Positions 12,777-28,800 of a stretch of 64,000 bases of DNA are shown here, piece by piece. The position numbers and the translations under genes were made by a program. Positions within the stretch are counted from its first letter, which is position 1. Each line of letters opens with the position of its first letter. The notes below the pieces were generated by a model. The model saw only the letters and a list, made by a program, of their open reading frames with translations. It did no database searches and was not told the DNA's origin. This DNA is from Branchiostoma floridae (lineage: Eukaryota > Chordata > Leptocardii > Amphioxiformes > Branchiostomatidae). The DNA lies in assembly GCF_000003815.2 (NCBI RefSeq), contig NC_049982.1, forward strand, positions 17,880,423-17,944,422, read 5' to 3'.

Positions 12777-15700
12777 ATGAAGACCATGACGAGTAGTGTG
12801 CTGTGTGTAGCCGTTCTTGCCAGCCTCACCACTGTTGTGCTTGCCAAACCTGTGAACACTGGTACCGGAGTAGGCGCCGCCATCTCCAGGTAAGACACAC
12901 TTCCAGTCATTTCTTGTCATCAGAAAGTCGGTAAAAAGTCATTGGGACTTTAGCCTTGCGTAAATACCTAGTTTTGTGTGAATGATTCTAAGGTACGTGA
13001 TCGACGATGTGGCAATGCATTGAAGAACATGTATGAGAATCACAATTCCGGAGGAAGCACAATTCCCACAGTAGTGCTCTTTAGCGCACGACTACCAAGA
13101 GTATATTCATCATGGTGATTAGAGGTAGCCAGTTGTTGGAAGTGAAGTCATTTTTCTGACCCTGTTCTTGCGACGGCCGGACTCGCGTCGTGTCGAGCCG
13201 ATCCGTGCTGTTCAGAAAGGGTACAAAGCTCCTCTTTACAAATCGTATTCATGTATGGAAAAGTGAATGACGTGGTTTTATAAAGAACAGAGCAGTGGTC
13301 TCTTTTTCTTTTTTCTTTCTTTGAATTCATCATGTGCGCAATTTCCCCAAAGACGCATTTCTAAGATCACGACTCCATGGCCCCCCCCGTCAGAAAAAGC
13401 TTGTCTCTTGTTTGCCGAGTGCGTCACGGTACAAAAACATGCATACACAACTTGTAACAACGCGAATTTACAAAGCGCTGCCTTTGTATATGCGGCACGA
13501 CGCTAACCTGTTGTCGTTTGACTGACCATGTCCAGGACGATATCGATAGACGACGACAAAGCGCGCAAAAAAGAGCGGCAGTCATAAGTTATGACAGTAG
13601 TAAAAATCATTGTAAGATGTAGATTTCACATATGTATACAAGATGGGAGAAAAGACCATATAAAAGCGGTTACAATAAAAACGATGAAAGGTTAACCCCA
13701 TAGACGAGAACAAGCCAACTGCTCGTGCTGAGGTGATGGTGGGCATGCACGGGCACTTTGATAAATGTTTTTCCTTCATAGAGAGCAACTTTCCCTCATG
13801 TGGATTAGCTTTTTCGTTCTTTGTTTTACGCAACCCGTTACAAAAGTTGTTTGCAGCAACGTAAAGACAGTTCTTTTTACGGTTACATCATGTGTGACGT
13901 GTCCCGGATATCTTCATGACGTCTGTGATCTACACAAGTCTAGACCACTTCATGAAACCGCATCCTGGGTGACTATTCATTAAGAACACACATGAGAAGG
14001 GAAAGAAAGGCTACGGTGGGGGGTGCACGTGGGCAGTTGCCGTGCCCATTAGTCCTGCATCGTCACTAGCTTGTTGAAACACTGAGAACTCTCGATCCAA
14101 TATAATCCGCCATCTCAAGAGCAGCAACACCAAACACCGGAAAATAAACAAGTCACGGCTTGGTGAAGACCGAACCTGGGTGCTCTTGACATTTTTCGCA
14201 ATAGCTATTAATACAAACCTTTGACGTCATTGGGGTTCTTTCGGTCGTGTTGAGCAACACTCATGCCATATTTTGTGACGCTTTCAGTATGATTATCATC
14301 ACCGACTTTTGTGACCGCTCTCGACAAGGGGTATGATTTTAGTGCGTCTGTGACTGAACGGTTGGACACTAATACTTGCCATTTTTAAACGGTTAAACTA
14401 ATACATAGTCTGATCAGGCTTCTGCTTAGTTCCACGGAGACTTTCACGATGGTTCGTTATGAAACGCGCTTTCTAGAGTTGTTTTTGCCCCGCTGAGATG
14501 TGATGTAATCAAATACATTAGATATTTGCTGACAGTGGTGTAACGGGAGGATGCTAGATATGTTGCATAAACACAAATGACGTAACATTTCAATGATGTT
14601 GCAATATCGCAGCTGGAACCCTGATATAACGTTGCAATGAATCGTAGCTTTATCTCGTAAGGTTTTCAGCATCTTAGAAATCAACTGATCTCAGGAAATT
14701 GTGAAATTCAATCTTTTCTCCGCCTGTTCACTCTTGTCCCCGTGTCTAGACATGGTCAGAAAATGTTTTATTTTTACTATTATAATATTCTTCCTCTTAA
14801 AATAAATCATTCATTTGTTCATAAATTCAAAATTATACAACTTTCATCAAAATTAAAGACAAAGCAGGACAAAACGGCTCTTGGTCAATGTGCTAACCCG
14901 GATTTGAGGACACGGTGTATCCCCTGGTACATCACTGGTCCGAGATAAGAAGCACCAACTCTCTGAAGTCTGAACTCTACTTAAGTGATGCTCTTGACTC
15001 CTAAGAAACAACTTACACAAAGCGCCAACAGCCTGTCCCTGGGGTAAGGCACGTGCTGAAAGACAAGAAGAACCCGGAGCCCGTGTCTGCATCAGTAGGC
15101 AGTGAAGTTGGTGCCGACGTGTTATACACTGTACCGGATACTACTGAAATATCTGTTTATGGTTAAAAACATGATATTGCTTAACAAGCAGGAAGGGAGG
15201 AAACAGCAGCCGATACTTAAGTTCAACCCACCCTTTTCTGTCGGCATAGAAAACGAATTATTGATCTACATATCCCTAATCACCACTAATACCACATATA
15301 CTACCCGGTAGTGTTTTAGTTTCATATTCCATGACTTTTGTACTGCTAAGCCCAAAGGTAATCATTCTGCATCCTCTCGGCTGCAGGCTCCAGGCGTGGA
15401 ACGGGTTCGTGTCCCAGCTGGAGATGCTACAGACGGCCATCCCCGAGCGGCTGTACTCGAAACTCGTCGCCGACCTGCTCCAGGCGCTGGCTCGGGCGGA
15501 CACCGACGCGCTCCAGAGGCTCCTCCAGGCCACCAGTCCGGACTCAACTACCGACGATATCGAGGGTGAAGGCCGGGGAGGTATCGATCTTCTGGCCGTC
15601 CTTGATAAGTTCCTACAAACCAAGAGAACACCCCACAAGCACAAACACCACACGCTACCGAATGAGGATGAAGAGACAGCTGAAGTTGTCGGCATGTTTG

Positions 15701-16240
15701 ACAGGTCAGTGGCCATGCAGTTGAACGTACGCCAGACCCTGTTAAAGTTGGATCCTAGCACTGTTCTAAAGGGCAGCTTTGTTTCACAGCTGCATGTTTC
15801 ACATTTTCTTATTTTTTATCCATAATGTATAATGAAACAGGCACTCAAGGAGCCATCTGCTTCAAACATAATGCTCTAATATCATGGCATATTTTTTCTT
15901 TCTTTAATATATGAACACCTGAGACGGGCTCATCTGTCAACACCTGTTGTCATTTTCATAAGGTAATTCTTTTTTTAACTTCACTAGGCTGACGTCCGGA
16001 AATAAGGAGGACAGGATCCACGTAGAGGAAGACCAGGAGGCGACTGATGTGAACCACCACGGCAGGACAAAGCGGATGGTGGAGGTGTTGTTATCGGGGG
16101 ACCGGGAGAGAGAAGCCGCCCGGCAGGAGGAGACGGAGGTGGAGCGGATGATCCGGCGGCTGGTGGCGGAGGCGAGCGGGATGATCCTCTACACGCTCAT
16201 GAGCGACTCCTTGGCAGAGCTTCAGCCGGGACAGTCCTAG
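12777..16240 (+). CDS. putative secreted, cysteine-free propeptide
   Basis: A non-coding first exon (about 12490-12531) is followed by coding exons 12758-12889 (ATG at 12777), 15387-15704 and 15988-16240. All joins are phase 2 with AG|GTAAG or AG|GTCAG donors and CAG or TAG acceptors, giving 227 residues. Residues 1-23 form a signal peptide with predicted cleavage after VVLA. The mature part has no cysteine. It begins with an amphipathic, Leu-rich helical stretch (LQAWNGFVSQLEML ... LLQALARADTDALQRLL). Dibasic sites follow at LQTKR, before a His-rich piece TPHKHKHH, and at GRTKR, a furin-type R-T-K-R. The C-terminal 54 residues are again helical and charged. I do not recognise the family. A multi-peptide hormone precursor or a helical cytokine-like factor are both possible. 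The 2.5-kb intron at 12890-15386 shows nothing I can name. Confidence 0.72.
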
Positions 16241-16745
16241 ATCACGGGAACCAGAACTGAACTTGAACTTTCGGGTACCGACCGTTGCACCATGATGGGA
16301 TTACTCCAGAGCGTGGCCATGTCTGCAGTTATTTGACGGACTCATTGTGTCCAAAGACGTGTTTTTGTTGATATTAATTTATTTCTAGGACGACGAAGGC
16401 TTGGCAACTTGTTAGGTTCTTCTATTGTTTTTTGTGACGTCGTTATTGTATACACGTGCCTTATTTATTGAACATGCGACAACAAACTTTTGAAAGCTTT
16501 TTTGAAATATTTTTTTTGAAAGCATTATGTTCATGCACCTTATTTATTTTAATTTATGCTCTTGTGACATGTGAACTTCTCATCAATTTCTGACGTTACT
16601 TTCATTGATGAGCACATAATTTCAAATCGCCAGAGCCAACGAGTACAGATGTTAACCACAGACACAATCCTCACCAGACTACATACTTAATTAAAGGCTT
16701 CAACAGTTTGTATGGAATACATTTTGGACATAACGACGAAAACGT

Positions 16746-16751
16746 AATAAA
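16746..16751 (+). terminator. polyadenylation signal
   Basis: AATAAA about 505 bp downstream of the TAG of the secreted propeptide gene, after an AT-rich 3' UTR with several TTATTTAT-type elements (about 16373-16552) that often mark unstable mRNAs. Confidence 0.55.
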
Positions 16752-17949
16752 CAACGTAAGCATGTGATGGTGTGTTTTGTGTTTTAATGGAAGTACATGT
16801 ACATGTTTTCCACAAGGCAGGAAGTTGAAATTCAAACAGGAAGCTGATTAAAATCAGGGAGCTGATATCGGTTGTGAGTTATTCGTTCATTTGTCCCTTT
16901 TATAGACTGAAACAGAGGAAGTGAAATAACCGCAGGAGGGGGACATAATCAGTCTATTACACAACCTCCTGCTGCTTGATGAGAATTTGGTGCAGTCAAG
17001 GACTAGTGTAATGATCAATGGGAGGGCTGCAATATGCCAACGGAAAACATGAGGGGCCGACAGCTATGTATGCGCAGGCCTAGGATTCATTTCAAGCTTC
17101 AGCATTCCATGTTTGAAATATTGAGATAAGTATAATGCTCATTGGAAGCATAATGTCAAAGCATAGACATTGTTTATTCACTCAAGCAAGTTAAGTAACG
17201 TCCTCGAAGCTTCTTTGCCTCTTCCCAGAAGTCTTGTGTGTCCGAAGTTAGGGCAGTTCTAGTATGACCTCTTTCAGGAAAAACTTGGTCGATAAGAATG
17301 ATATCTTTCACACAATGGCCATAAATCTCAAGTTGTCAAGACCACTGATACTTTAGAAGTTCTAAACTCCAGAAGGTAGTGCTATATTCTGTTTCAATTT
17401 TGTTACGTACAAAATGCATAGTGATTTATAATTTACGGAAAAAAGATAAGGCCCGCATGCATCGAAAAGAATTCAGTATTCCTCTAAACTCCCCAGGTAC
17501 TCTCTAGTTACGGTTTCTTCTCTGGCTAAATTGGCATTTTCACCTTCCATCGTTTTCTCAGTAATAAATTAAGAAAGAATGGAGTTATAACGAATGTTGA
17601 TAGCTGGGCACAAAAGTTTTTCTCGCGCATAATGATGAAAGCTACAAACATACCTTTGCACATATTGATATCTACTAAATGTCTGCAGTTCTTAGAAAAT
17701 AATTCTATATGATGCAAAAGGAAATGTATTTCACCAAGCAAATTCACTTTTGATTCCAAACATGATAATTAAAAGTTTATACAAACTCACGCACTAACTC
17801 AAGAATAGTCACTCTTGTTAATCTTATGCATTTATTCAAATCAAAGTACACTGGTCAATTAAGCTACTTTGTATGACTTGTGAAGTCTTAATGAAGACCT
17901 TATAGTGTAAGAACTGAAAGCTGACAGTGTTAGCTCCCACGTTGTGATG
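16752..17949. other. intergenic
   Basis: No gene seen between the propeptide gene and the 3' side of PSMC4. TTTATT at about 17829 is an AATAAA on the minus strand and could be the PSMC4 polyadenylation signal. That would place the hAT-like element at 17950-18290 in the PSMC4 3' UTR. Confidence 0.35.
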
Positions 17950-18290
17950 CAGGGCTCGAAATACCACCTGCATATGCAGGTTAGTGCAGGTAAAATTGGA
18001 GCTGTGCAGGTATTTCTGGTGTCTACCTGCACCTAACCTGCACTGGTTCATGTGCTGGGATTTATACATAAATATCATATGATGAAGGTGTATGTGGATT
18101 GCCATTAGTTGCATTGACTGTTACCACCTATAAAGTATAAAAGAAAAAATAGCAATAGTTCCTGAACAATTTTAGTATAATCCATACATCCTACATTCAG
18201 AGTGGTGCAGACAAAGTTTGTCTGGTGCAGGTAATTTTCAATGTTACCTGCACCAGTGCAGGTATGCAGAAAAACGTATTTTGAGCCCTG
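17950..18290. mobile_element. hAT-like MITE
   Basis: A 341-bp segment starts CAGGGCTCGAAATAC and ends GTATTTTGAGCCCTG, an imperfect terminal inverted repeat with the CAGGG end typical of hAT elements. The inside is full of ACCTGCA / TGCAGGT repeats in both orientations. The flanking 8-mers (TTGTGATG left, TAATGTTT right) do not match well, so the target duplication has decayed or the boundaries are off by a few bases. No coding capacity. Confidence 0.6.
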
Positions 18291-18566
18291 TAATGTTTCT
18301 AGAACATATCGAAGTCTGATTTCTCATCTGACATGTGTACAGACTCTAAAGTACTTCTTCTTGGGGGAGGAACTGATATCAACAGAAATAGAAATTGGAC
18401 TAAAAAGTGACTATTTGTACCAGTAATGGTTACCTGGGTGTTGTTTTGTTTCTCTTATCTTTGACTTGAAAATCCCACTACATATCTCCTAACAAGGGGC
18501 AGGTCAGCGCGGATAGTGGGTGTGGGGGTGATAATTCTAAGCATCTGGAAGGGTAACATGAGGAGG

Positions 18567-21954
<3,388 letters not shown>

Positions 21955-22891
21955 TTTGATGACTAGAGATTTGTGAGAACAAACCGCACACACACGCAAA
22001 TAGATACACTCTTATATCAAACGCAAAAGTATGATGTAATATACAAATTAAATACCTTCATAAATTTTATGTAATTTCTATAACATATTCTAATCGATGC
22101 CATAAAATACTTCAAGTCAATATTGTCATATTGACATATTTTATCCTTTGCTTTGTTGTGTTATCCCATTTGAAGTACTTTACGATACCTAGACGTTTTA
22201 CGTTATAAAAGTTTAGGGGGAAAACCAGTATACATAGAAAGGGTGGAGGGAAAAATACGTATTTATAAAAGTAAAATAAAAATAAAGGCTAAAGATAGTA
22301 TATAGGCCTAGAAATGTTCTGAAATGATTTATAAAAAGCGTCATTGCATTTTACCTGACCCCAAAACACTAGACCATGAGACTGATTCTGATTCACCCCA
22401 GTCACGACAGCATTTTGCGGCAGTCGGTGCTGACCTCTAACCTTTAGGTGGCGTGGGACTGCGGCCGCCAGCAGAAAGTTCTGTATTTTCCAGAAAGTTT
22501 CAGAAATTTACTTGGAAACTATATGAGTTTTCGGGTAGCTGATATCGGTCCTTGTAGACACCTGCGAGGTCCAGTTTCTAAGCTATAATTATAGAGGAAA
22601 ACTATTGATTTGACAGTTTGGTGGTCAGAGCGACAGATCTACGACAAAAGTTCAAGTTGGCAAACGTCTAGCATCTTTTACGTAGACACGTCTCAGTCTC
22701 AGGTAAAATATCTGTTGTTTGGATCATTAACAAGCATGAGTTTGCCCTTATGAAATATAACGTTACGTCTGATATTCGTGGCAACATAGTTTTTAAGGCC
22801 TTAAGAGTAGACTAGTCTTTAAAAAAAATCCAATTGTCTGGATGGATCATAAATTCTTTTACATTTTCGATCTTGTAGAGAGACTGTAACG
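21955..22891. promoter_or_regulatory. divergent promoter PSMC4 / HSPBP1
   Basis: This 937-bp interval separates the two start codons, which point away from each other. The GC-rich core around 22445-22475 (GGTGGCGTGGGACTGCGGCCGCC) is the likely promoter centre. Candidate heat-shock units lie just beside it. The left half is AT-rich and may include PSMC4 5' UTR or an unseen 5' intron. Confidence 0.5.
22474..22495. promoter_or_regulatory. candidate heat-shock element
   Basis: GAAAGTTC (GAA-nn-TTC) at 22474-22481 and TTCCAGAA (TTC-nn-GAA) at 22488-22495 are the inverted pentamer pairs bound by HSF. A further GAAA-TTTC pairing follows. The two pairs are one base out of the ideal 5-bp register, so this is a gapped, candidate site only. 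It sits in the shared promoter of a proteasome ATPase and an Hsp70 nucleotide-exchange factor. Confidence 0.35.
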
Positions 22892-25800
22892 ATGGCAGAC
22901 GGTGGAGATCCGGGCTCTGGAGGTTCAGATGACCGCAATGTGCCCCGTAACCCCAACCTAGAGGGTGTGCTGAGATATGCCATAGAAAACACACCTGAGA
23001 ATGCAGGTGACACACCTGTATCACCTGGACCCATGGATGTAAATGTGAGTCAAATATACACACACACATATGCAGAGAGAGAGAGAGAGAAAGATAGAGA
23101 GAGAGATGGGAGAACATGAACCAAAAAAATAGTCAAGAGCGGGTTACTACACTGGTAACGTTAGTGGTTCCTTTTACAATGATATTAAACGGGTATCTTG
23201 ATGACAAAATGACAGCAAACCTTAACCCCAAAGGGTTTAACTATACAGGCTTTTCATTTAACGTTATCTGTGCCATGTTGGATTAGAGTGTATATCTGTT
23301 AATCACACGAAGATGCTACTCTTCAAATATCCGCCAATGTGATCGTCAGAGGATTCAAATTGACGTCAATGAAAAGTGGAAGGAAAAAGTTACATAAGCA
23401 TCTGATGAAGGGTTCGATGAAAGAGCTGGGCTGGGCCCCTGGCCTGTCTACCTGGCCTGTCTACCTGGCCTGGCCATCACGTCAGGCCACCAAGATACCC
23501 CCATTCATACCCTCAGAAATTCTCAGCCTCTCATCTAGCTGCGCCCTCTAGCAGAATATAGACAAATTGTCGAGAGCATGTACTTAGTGCATTGTCAAGC
23601 CACCTACGAGCAAGATAAGCTGATATCTATTCAATGTTACTTGTCTGAATTTAAATTTCTAAGGGTCTGCAAATAGATAAACAACAACATTAAGGGAGAT
23701 AGAAACGACGCTTGTGGTTGATGTTGAGAACAACGATACCATACTCACAGTGTAACATTTGATCTAGTGGCAAATGTTACAACAGGCAGTTTGGCCAAAC
23801 AAAGGAGGTCATATTTAGGTCACCACGTAACTGCAGGCCTGGGTATGGCAGAAACGGGTGCTGTCAGAGGATTGGACATTTATTTGACATCTTCCCCTTC
23901 ACGTTATCGAAGGTTTGAAGATTGAATATTTATTCTTCAATGTACATAACAAGGACTGACTGCTTCTTAAAACAAGGCTGGAATACAGCAGTTTGTTTTT
24001 CATTTTATAGCAAATGTTAGTTTAACACACTGCTTTAGGGATCCGATCCCCCAGACAACTCTCTAAGGGAACTAAGCGCCAAGCATGTGACCCCGGTCAT
24101 CTCAGACGCTCCACCTGTCACGTCTCTTTTAATAAAACAGCAACAGGCGCTTGTCCAGGGACAAAATACATGTAGTTGATTGAGAGGCGTAGTAATTGCT
24201 ACTCTTTAGCGCTGTCAGAGAACTCAGCCTGGCCTGTCAGCCCGGCCCCTTGACTGGCCCTTTGAGGAAGTAAAATTATAACTCTGTCTGGGAGGTATTA
24301 GGCCTTTCTACCAGCCAGAAATACAAGTACCACAGTTTGTGTCTTTTTGATCTGTCTTCGACTAGACCGTACAACAAAAAGAGAAGTAATGTTCATGACG
24401 TGCTGTTTAGAGGTAAAACAACACTTTCCTCTCCGCAGTCCCCGGAGCCAACAATCTCCACCCATTCCTACACAGAGTGCCCCAGTTGTTTCTCTGACCC
24501 CTGTGTGACATCGAGGCCACAGAAATGGCGGGGAGGGAAACCCACCAGACCAAGGAAAAACTGGGAAAATCTGCTCTTCGGAAAACTTTGTACAGAAAGT
24601 ACTGGAAAGTCTTAAATGACCGACTTGCCTGGTACGATCCTAGATATATAGACAAGAAGAACAGAATGGATTATGGAAGTAACGTTATACCTGGATGGAT
24701 TAGATGGAAGCAAATGCTTGGTTCCCTGTAGACACAGTCTGACAGAGCAGAGTGTTGGAGAAATCATGCCTGACTGTCATACACTAAGTTCACCAGCACT
24801 ACCCAAATTTGTCAAAGGTGCCATACAAAGACCACAAGTTCTTCTGAGCCATATGTTCTTCTAAACCAATCTCGCAAGATTCTGCTCTTTTCGTCACAGT
24901 ATTTATCGCACTAGTCTGTAAAAAAGTACCATAGTTTGTGTCTTTATTATATATCTGGGGTGAAACAACATTTTTTTTTAAATTTCTTTGTTTAAACCCC
25001 CAACCGTTCTCCAGAGCGCATGTTTCAGCTTCACCACCTTGCCCTTGGGAAGATTCTCCTGGCTGGAGCAGAAAATCGGGGCACAGCGCTAGCCAGAGAG
25101 CAATTACTCCTTCCCTGCAAGATTTGACATCTGGTCCTCACAACCTGCCCTGTATCCCAGAACAGCCTGACAGTGTACTGTTCTCACACTGTTATCTATA
25201 TCTTTTCATAATATTGTTTTGCAATATCAGACTCTAAAAGCCCCTTTTCCATAGTTTTGCATGTAGCATTGTAGGCAGTAAAGGTTTTTGTTATGACTTT
25301 TGTACTGCTGCCTACTGGTAAAATGCTATACAGGCCTTTTTGTGACAGGAGCCAGTAGAATCTTTAATGGTCTGTTTCCAGATTGGAGAATGTCATCGGT
25401 TATTCTAAAAGAAATACGTTACATACCAAATACAGTTCTTGAATGAAGTACATTACAAATTTAGGATAAGCTACTTTGATCATTCAGTCTCAACGTATGT
25501 ATCGCAGGCTAACAGAAACTGTGAATGTAAAAAGAGGTGCCAGTATTTGACATTGGATAAGCATAGAAATAACATCATAAAGGCAAGAAAGTCTCCATCA
25601 TAACTACAAGCACAAAACTACAAGATCATAAATATGAGCTACAATTGGTGGGTTCCTGGTAGACACAGTCCAACAGAGCAGAGTGTCAGAGAAATCATGT
25701 CTCAGACTGCGTCTTACACCAGGCAGAAAGTATTAGGGTATAACTATAAGGGCAAGTATTCTATAGCCTTATATTTTTGGCGTTCTGTCTAAGAACAATG

Positions 25801-28800
25801 TTGTGAAAAAATCTCAGGGCAAAATACATCATTTTTTCTATAGACGTGTGTGATACATACTGTGGCGAAAAGAGCAGGAAAGCGCAAGTTTGGATCTGTT
25901 TGTTGACACTACAAAACGTAATGGTTCAGAAGAACTTGTGGTCTTTGTATGGAACCTTTGACAACTTGGGTAGTGCTGGTGATTGTGAACCAGTAACTTT
26001 GTGTAAGACACGGTCAGGCATGATTTCTGTAACACTCTGATCTGTTGGACTGTGTCTACAGGGAACCAAACATTTGCATCTAATCCATCCAGGTATAACA
26101 TTACTTCCCTAATCCAATCTGTTCTTCTTGTCTATATATCTAGGATCGTACCAGGCAAGTCGGTAAAGACTTTCCAGTACTTTCTGTACAAAGTTTTCCG
26201 AAGAGCGGAGTTTCCTTTTAATGGTCTGGTGGTTTTCCCTTCCCGCCATTTCTGTGGCTTCCATGTTACACAGGGGTAAGAGAAACAACTGGGGCACTCT
26301 GTGTTGGAATGGGTGGAGATTGTTGGCTCCGGGGACTGGGAGAGGAAAGTATTGTTTTACCTCTAAACAGCACGTCATGAACATTACTTCTCTTTTTGTT
26401 GTACGGTCTAGTCGAAGACAGATCAAAAAGACACAAACTGTGGTACTTGTATTTCTGGCTGGTAGAAAGGCCTAATACCTCCCAGACAGAGTTATAATTT
26501 TACTTCCTCAAAGGGCCAGTCAAGGGGCCGGGCTGACAGGCCAGGCTGAGTTCTCTGACAGCGCTAAAGAGTAGCAATTACTACGCCTCTCAATCAACTA
26601 CATGTATTTTGTCCCTGGACAAGCCCCTGTTGCTGTTTTATTAAAAGAGACGTGACAGGTGGAGCGTCTGAGATGACCGGGGTCACATGCTTGGCGCTTA
26701 GTTCCCTTAGAGAGTTGTCTGGGGGATCGGATCCCTAAAGCAGTGTGTTAAACTAACATTTGCTATAAAATGAAAAACAAACTGCTGTATTCCAGCCTTG
26801 TTTTAAGAAGCAGTCAGTCCTTGTTATGTACATTGAAGAATAAATATTCAATCTTCAAACCTTCGATAACGTGAAGGGGAAGATGTCAAATAAATGTCCA
26901 ATCCTCTGACAGCACCCGTTTCTGCCATACCCAGGCCTGCAGTTACGTGGTGACCTAAATATGACCTCCTTTGTTTGGCCAAACTGCCTGTTGTAACATT
27001 TGCCACTAGATCAAATGTTACACTGTGAGTATGGTATCGTTGTTCTCAACATCAACCACAAGCGTCGTTTCTATCTCCCTTAATGTTGTTGTTTATCTAT
27101 TTGCAGACCCTTAGAAATTTAAATTCAGACAAGTAACATTGAATAGATATCAGCTTATCTTGCTCGTAGGTGGCTTGACAATGCACTAAGTACATGCTCT
27201 CGACAATTTGTCTATATTCTGCTAGAGGGCGCAGCTAGATGAGAGGCTGAGAATTTCTGAGGGTATGAATGGGGGTATCTTGGTGGCCTGACGTGATGGC
27301 CAGGCCAGGTAGACAGGCCAGGTAGACAGGCCAGGGGCCCAGCCCAGCTCTTTCATCGAACCCTCTGATGAAACAGATGACTGTCATTGGGTCTATTGTA
27401 GGGCTGGGTACCGGTACAGAAAATTTAGGTCCAGGTCCGGTTCAGGTCCAGAGATCAGGTCCAGGTTCGGACCTGAACCTGGACCTGATTCAGTATGACC
27501 AATGGTCCATTTCAAAGAAATCTGTTTGATGGAGTATTAGACTATCAGTGGCGTTTTTAAATCCTACAACGCTAACTGCAACTGTACGATTGACTGTAAA
27601 ACTTGGAAGAAATGGCTATAAACTCTACCCTACTTCACTCTTGTTATTTTCTTCCACTTGCAAGCGCCAAAACGTGTGAATGCCTAATCAAATAGTCTGT
27701 TAATTTCCTAATAGGTCCAACATCTGGTCCACCTAATTTTTTCAGGTCCGTTTTTTCTAGACCGGTCCAATGAGAAAAAACGGTTTTGTACCGGTACGCT
27801 GTATCGGTACCCAGCCCTAGTCTATTGACTTGTTAGGATCAGATATGAGTAATATCACAACACTGCCATCATGTCATAAATGTCATTGTTATGTTCTCCC
27901 ACAGAGAAGACAGTGGCTGGGAGCAGCTCTGCATCAGTTTGCACAAACAGCCCAGGATGATGTGGAGCAGATGAAAACATGTCTGCAGACATTGGCAGAG
28001 GGGGGTGAGGACCACATAGAGGAGAAGGAGACAGCTATGGAGGAGTTGATGGATCTCTGCTGTAGTATTGATAATGCACAAGGTACATTGCTGGGTCAGT
28101 GGGACAGGGGAAAGATATGACTGTGATAGATCTTTGCCATATGGTGTGAAAAAAGTGTAAATTATAAAGTATGAAAGCTGAACACAAAAATAATATACAC
28201 ACATCCTGACCATTCTCTGGCAAGTTTAAGCCTAAGGTCTCTTTGCAACTTCTGTTGAGTGTTGTTAAGATGTATGCCAAAAAGCAGTTTCTCAAGCAAG
28301 ATGTGAAGATGTGTTTGTATTTGCCAGACCTGCACAAGATGGGCGGCCTAGTGCTGGTCATAAGCTACCTGAAACACCGGAACAGTGGGCTGCGGTGGAG
28401 AGCAGGTGATGTCATCGCCACGGTAACACAGAACAACCCCTTCTGTCAGGCTGCAGCCCTGGAACTGGCTGCCCTGCCAACATTGCTGGAACTGGTCGAC
28501 ACAGATCCAGATTCTAACGTCAGGGTCAAGGCACTCTATGCTATATCACGTAAGGGTCAATGTCCTGAGAACTTGAGATTCTGTTCCTCAAACTTTGACA
28601 AGGCACCATTATAATGGATCACTACAAATATAAGATAAGTATAAGATAAGGAAATTTTGAGCAGAAACAGTGGATGTAGATTTTTGTAAAACCAATCAGA
28701 TTAGCCTGACTAGGGAAGGGAGTCAGCCAGAGATTATGTAAAAGAAGCATTTTGTAATTAACCTCATATAGTAAGCCATGTTGTTACTGAAGGTAACTGA

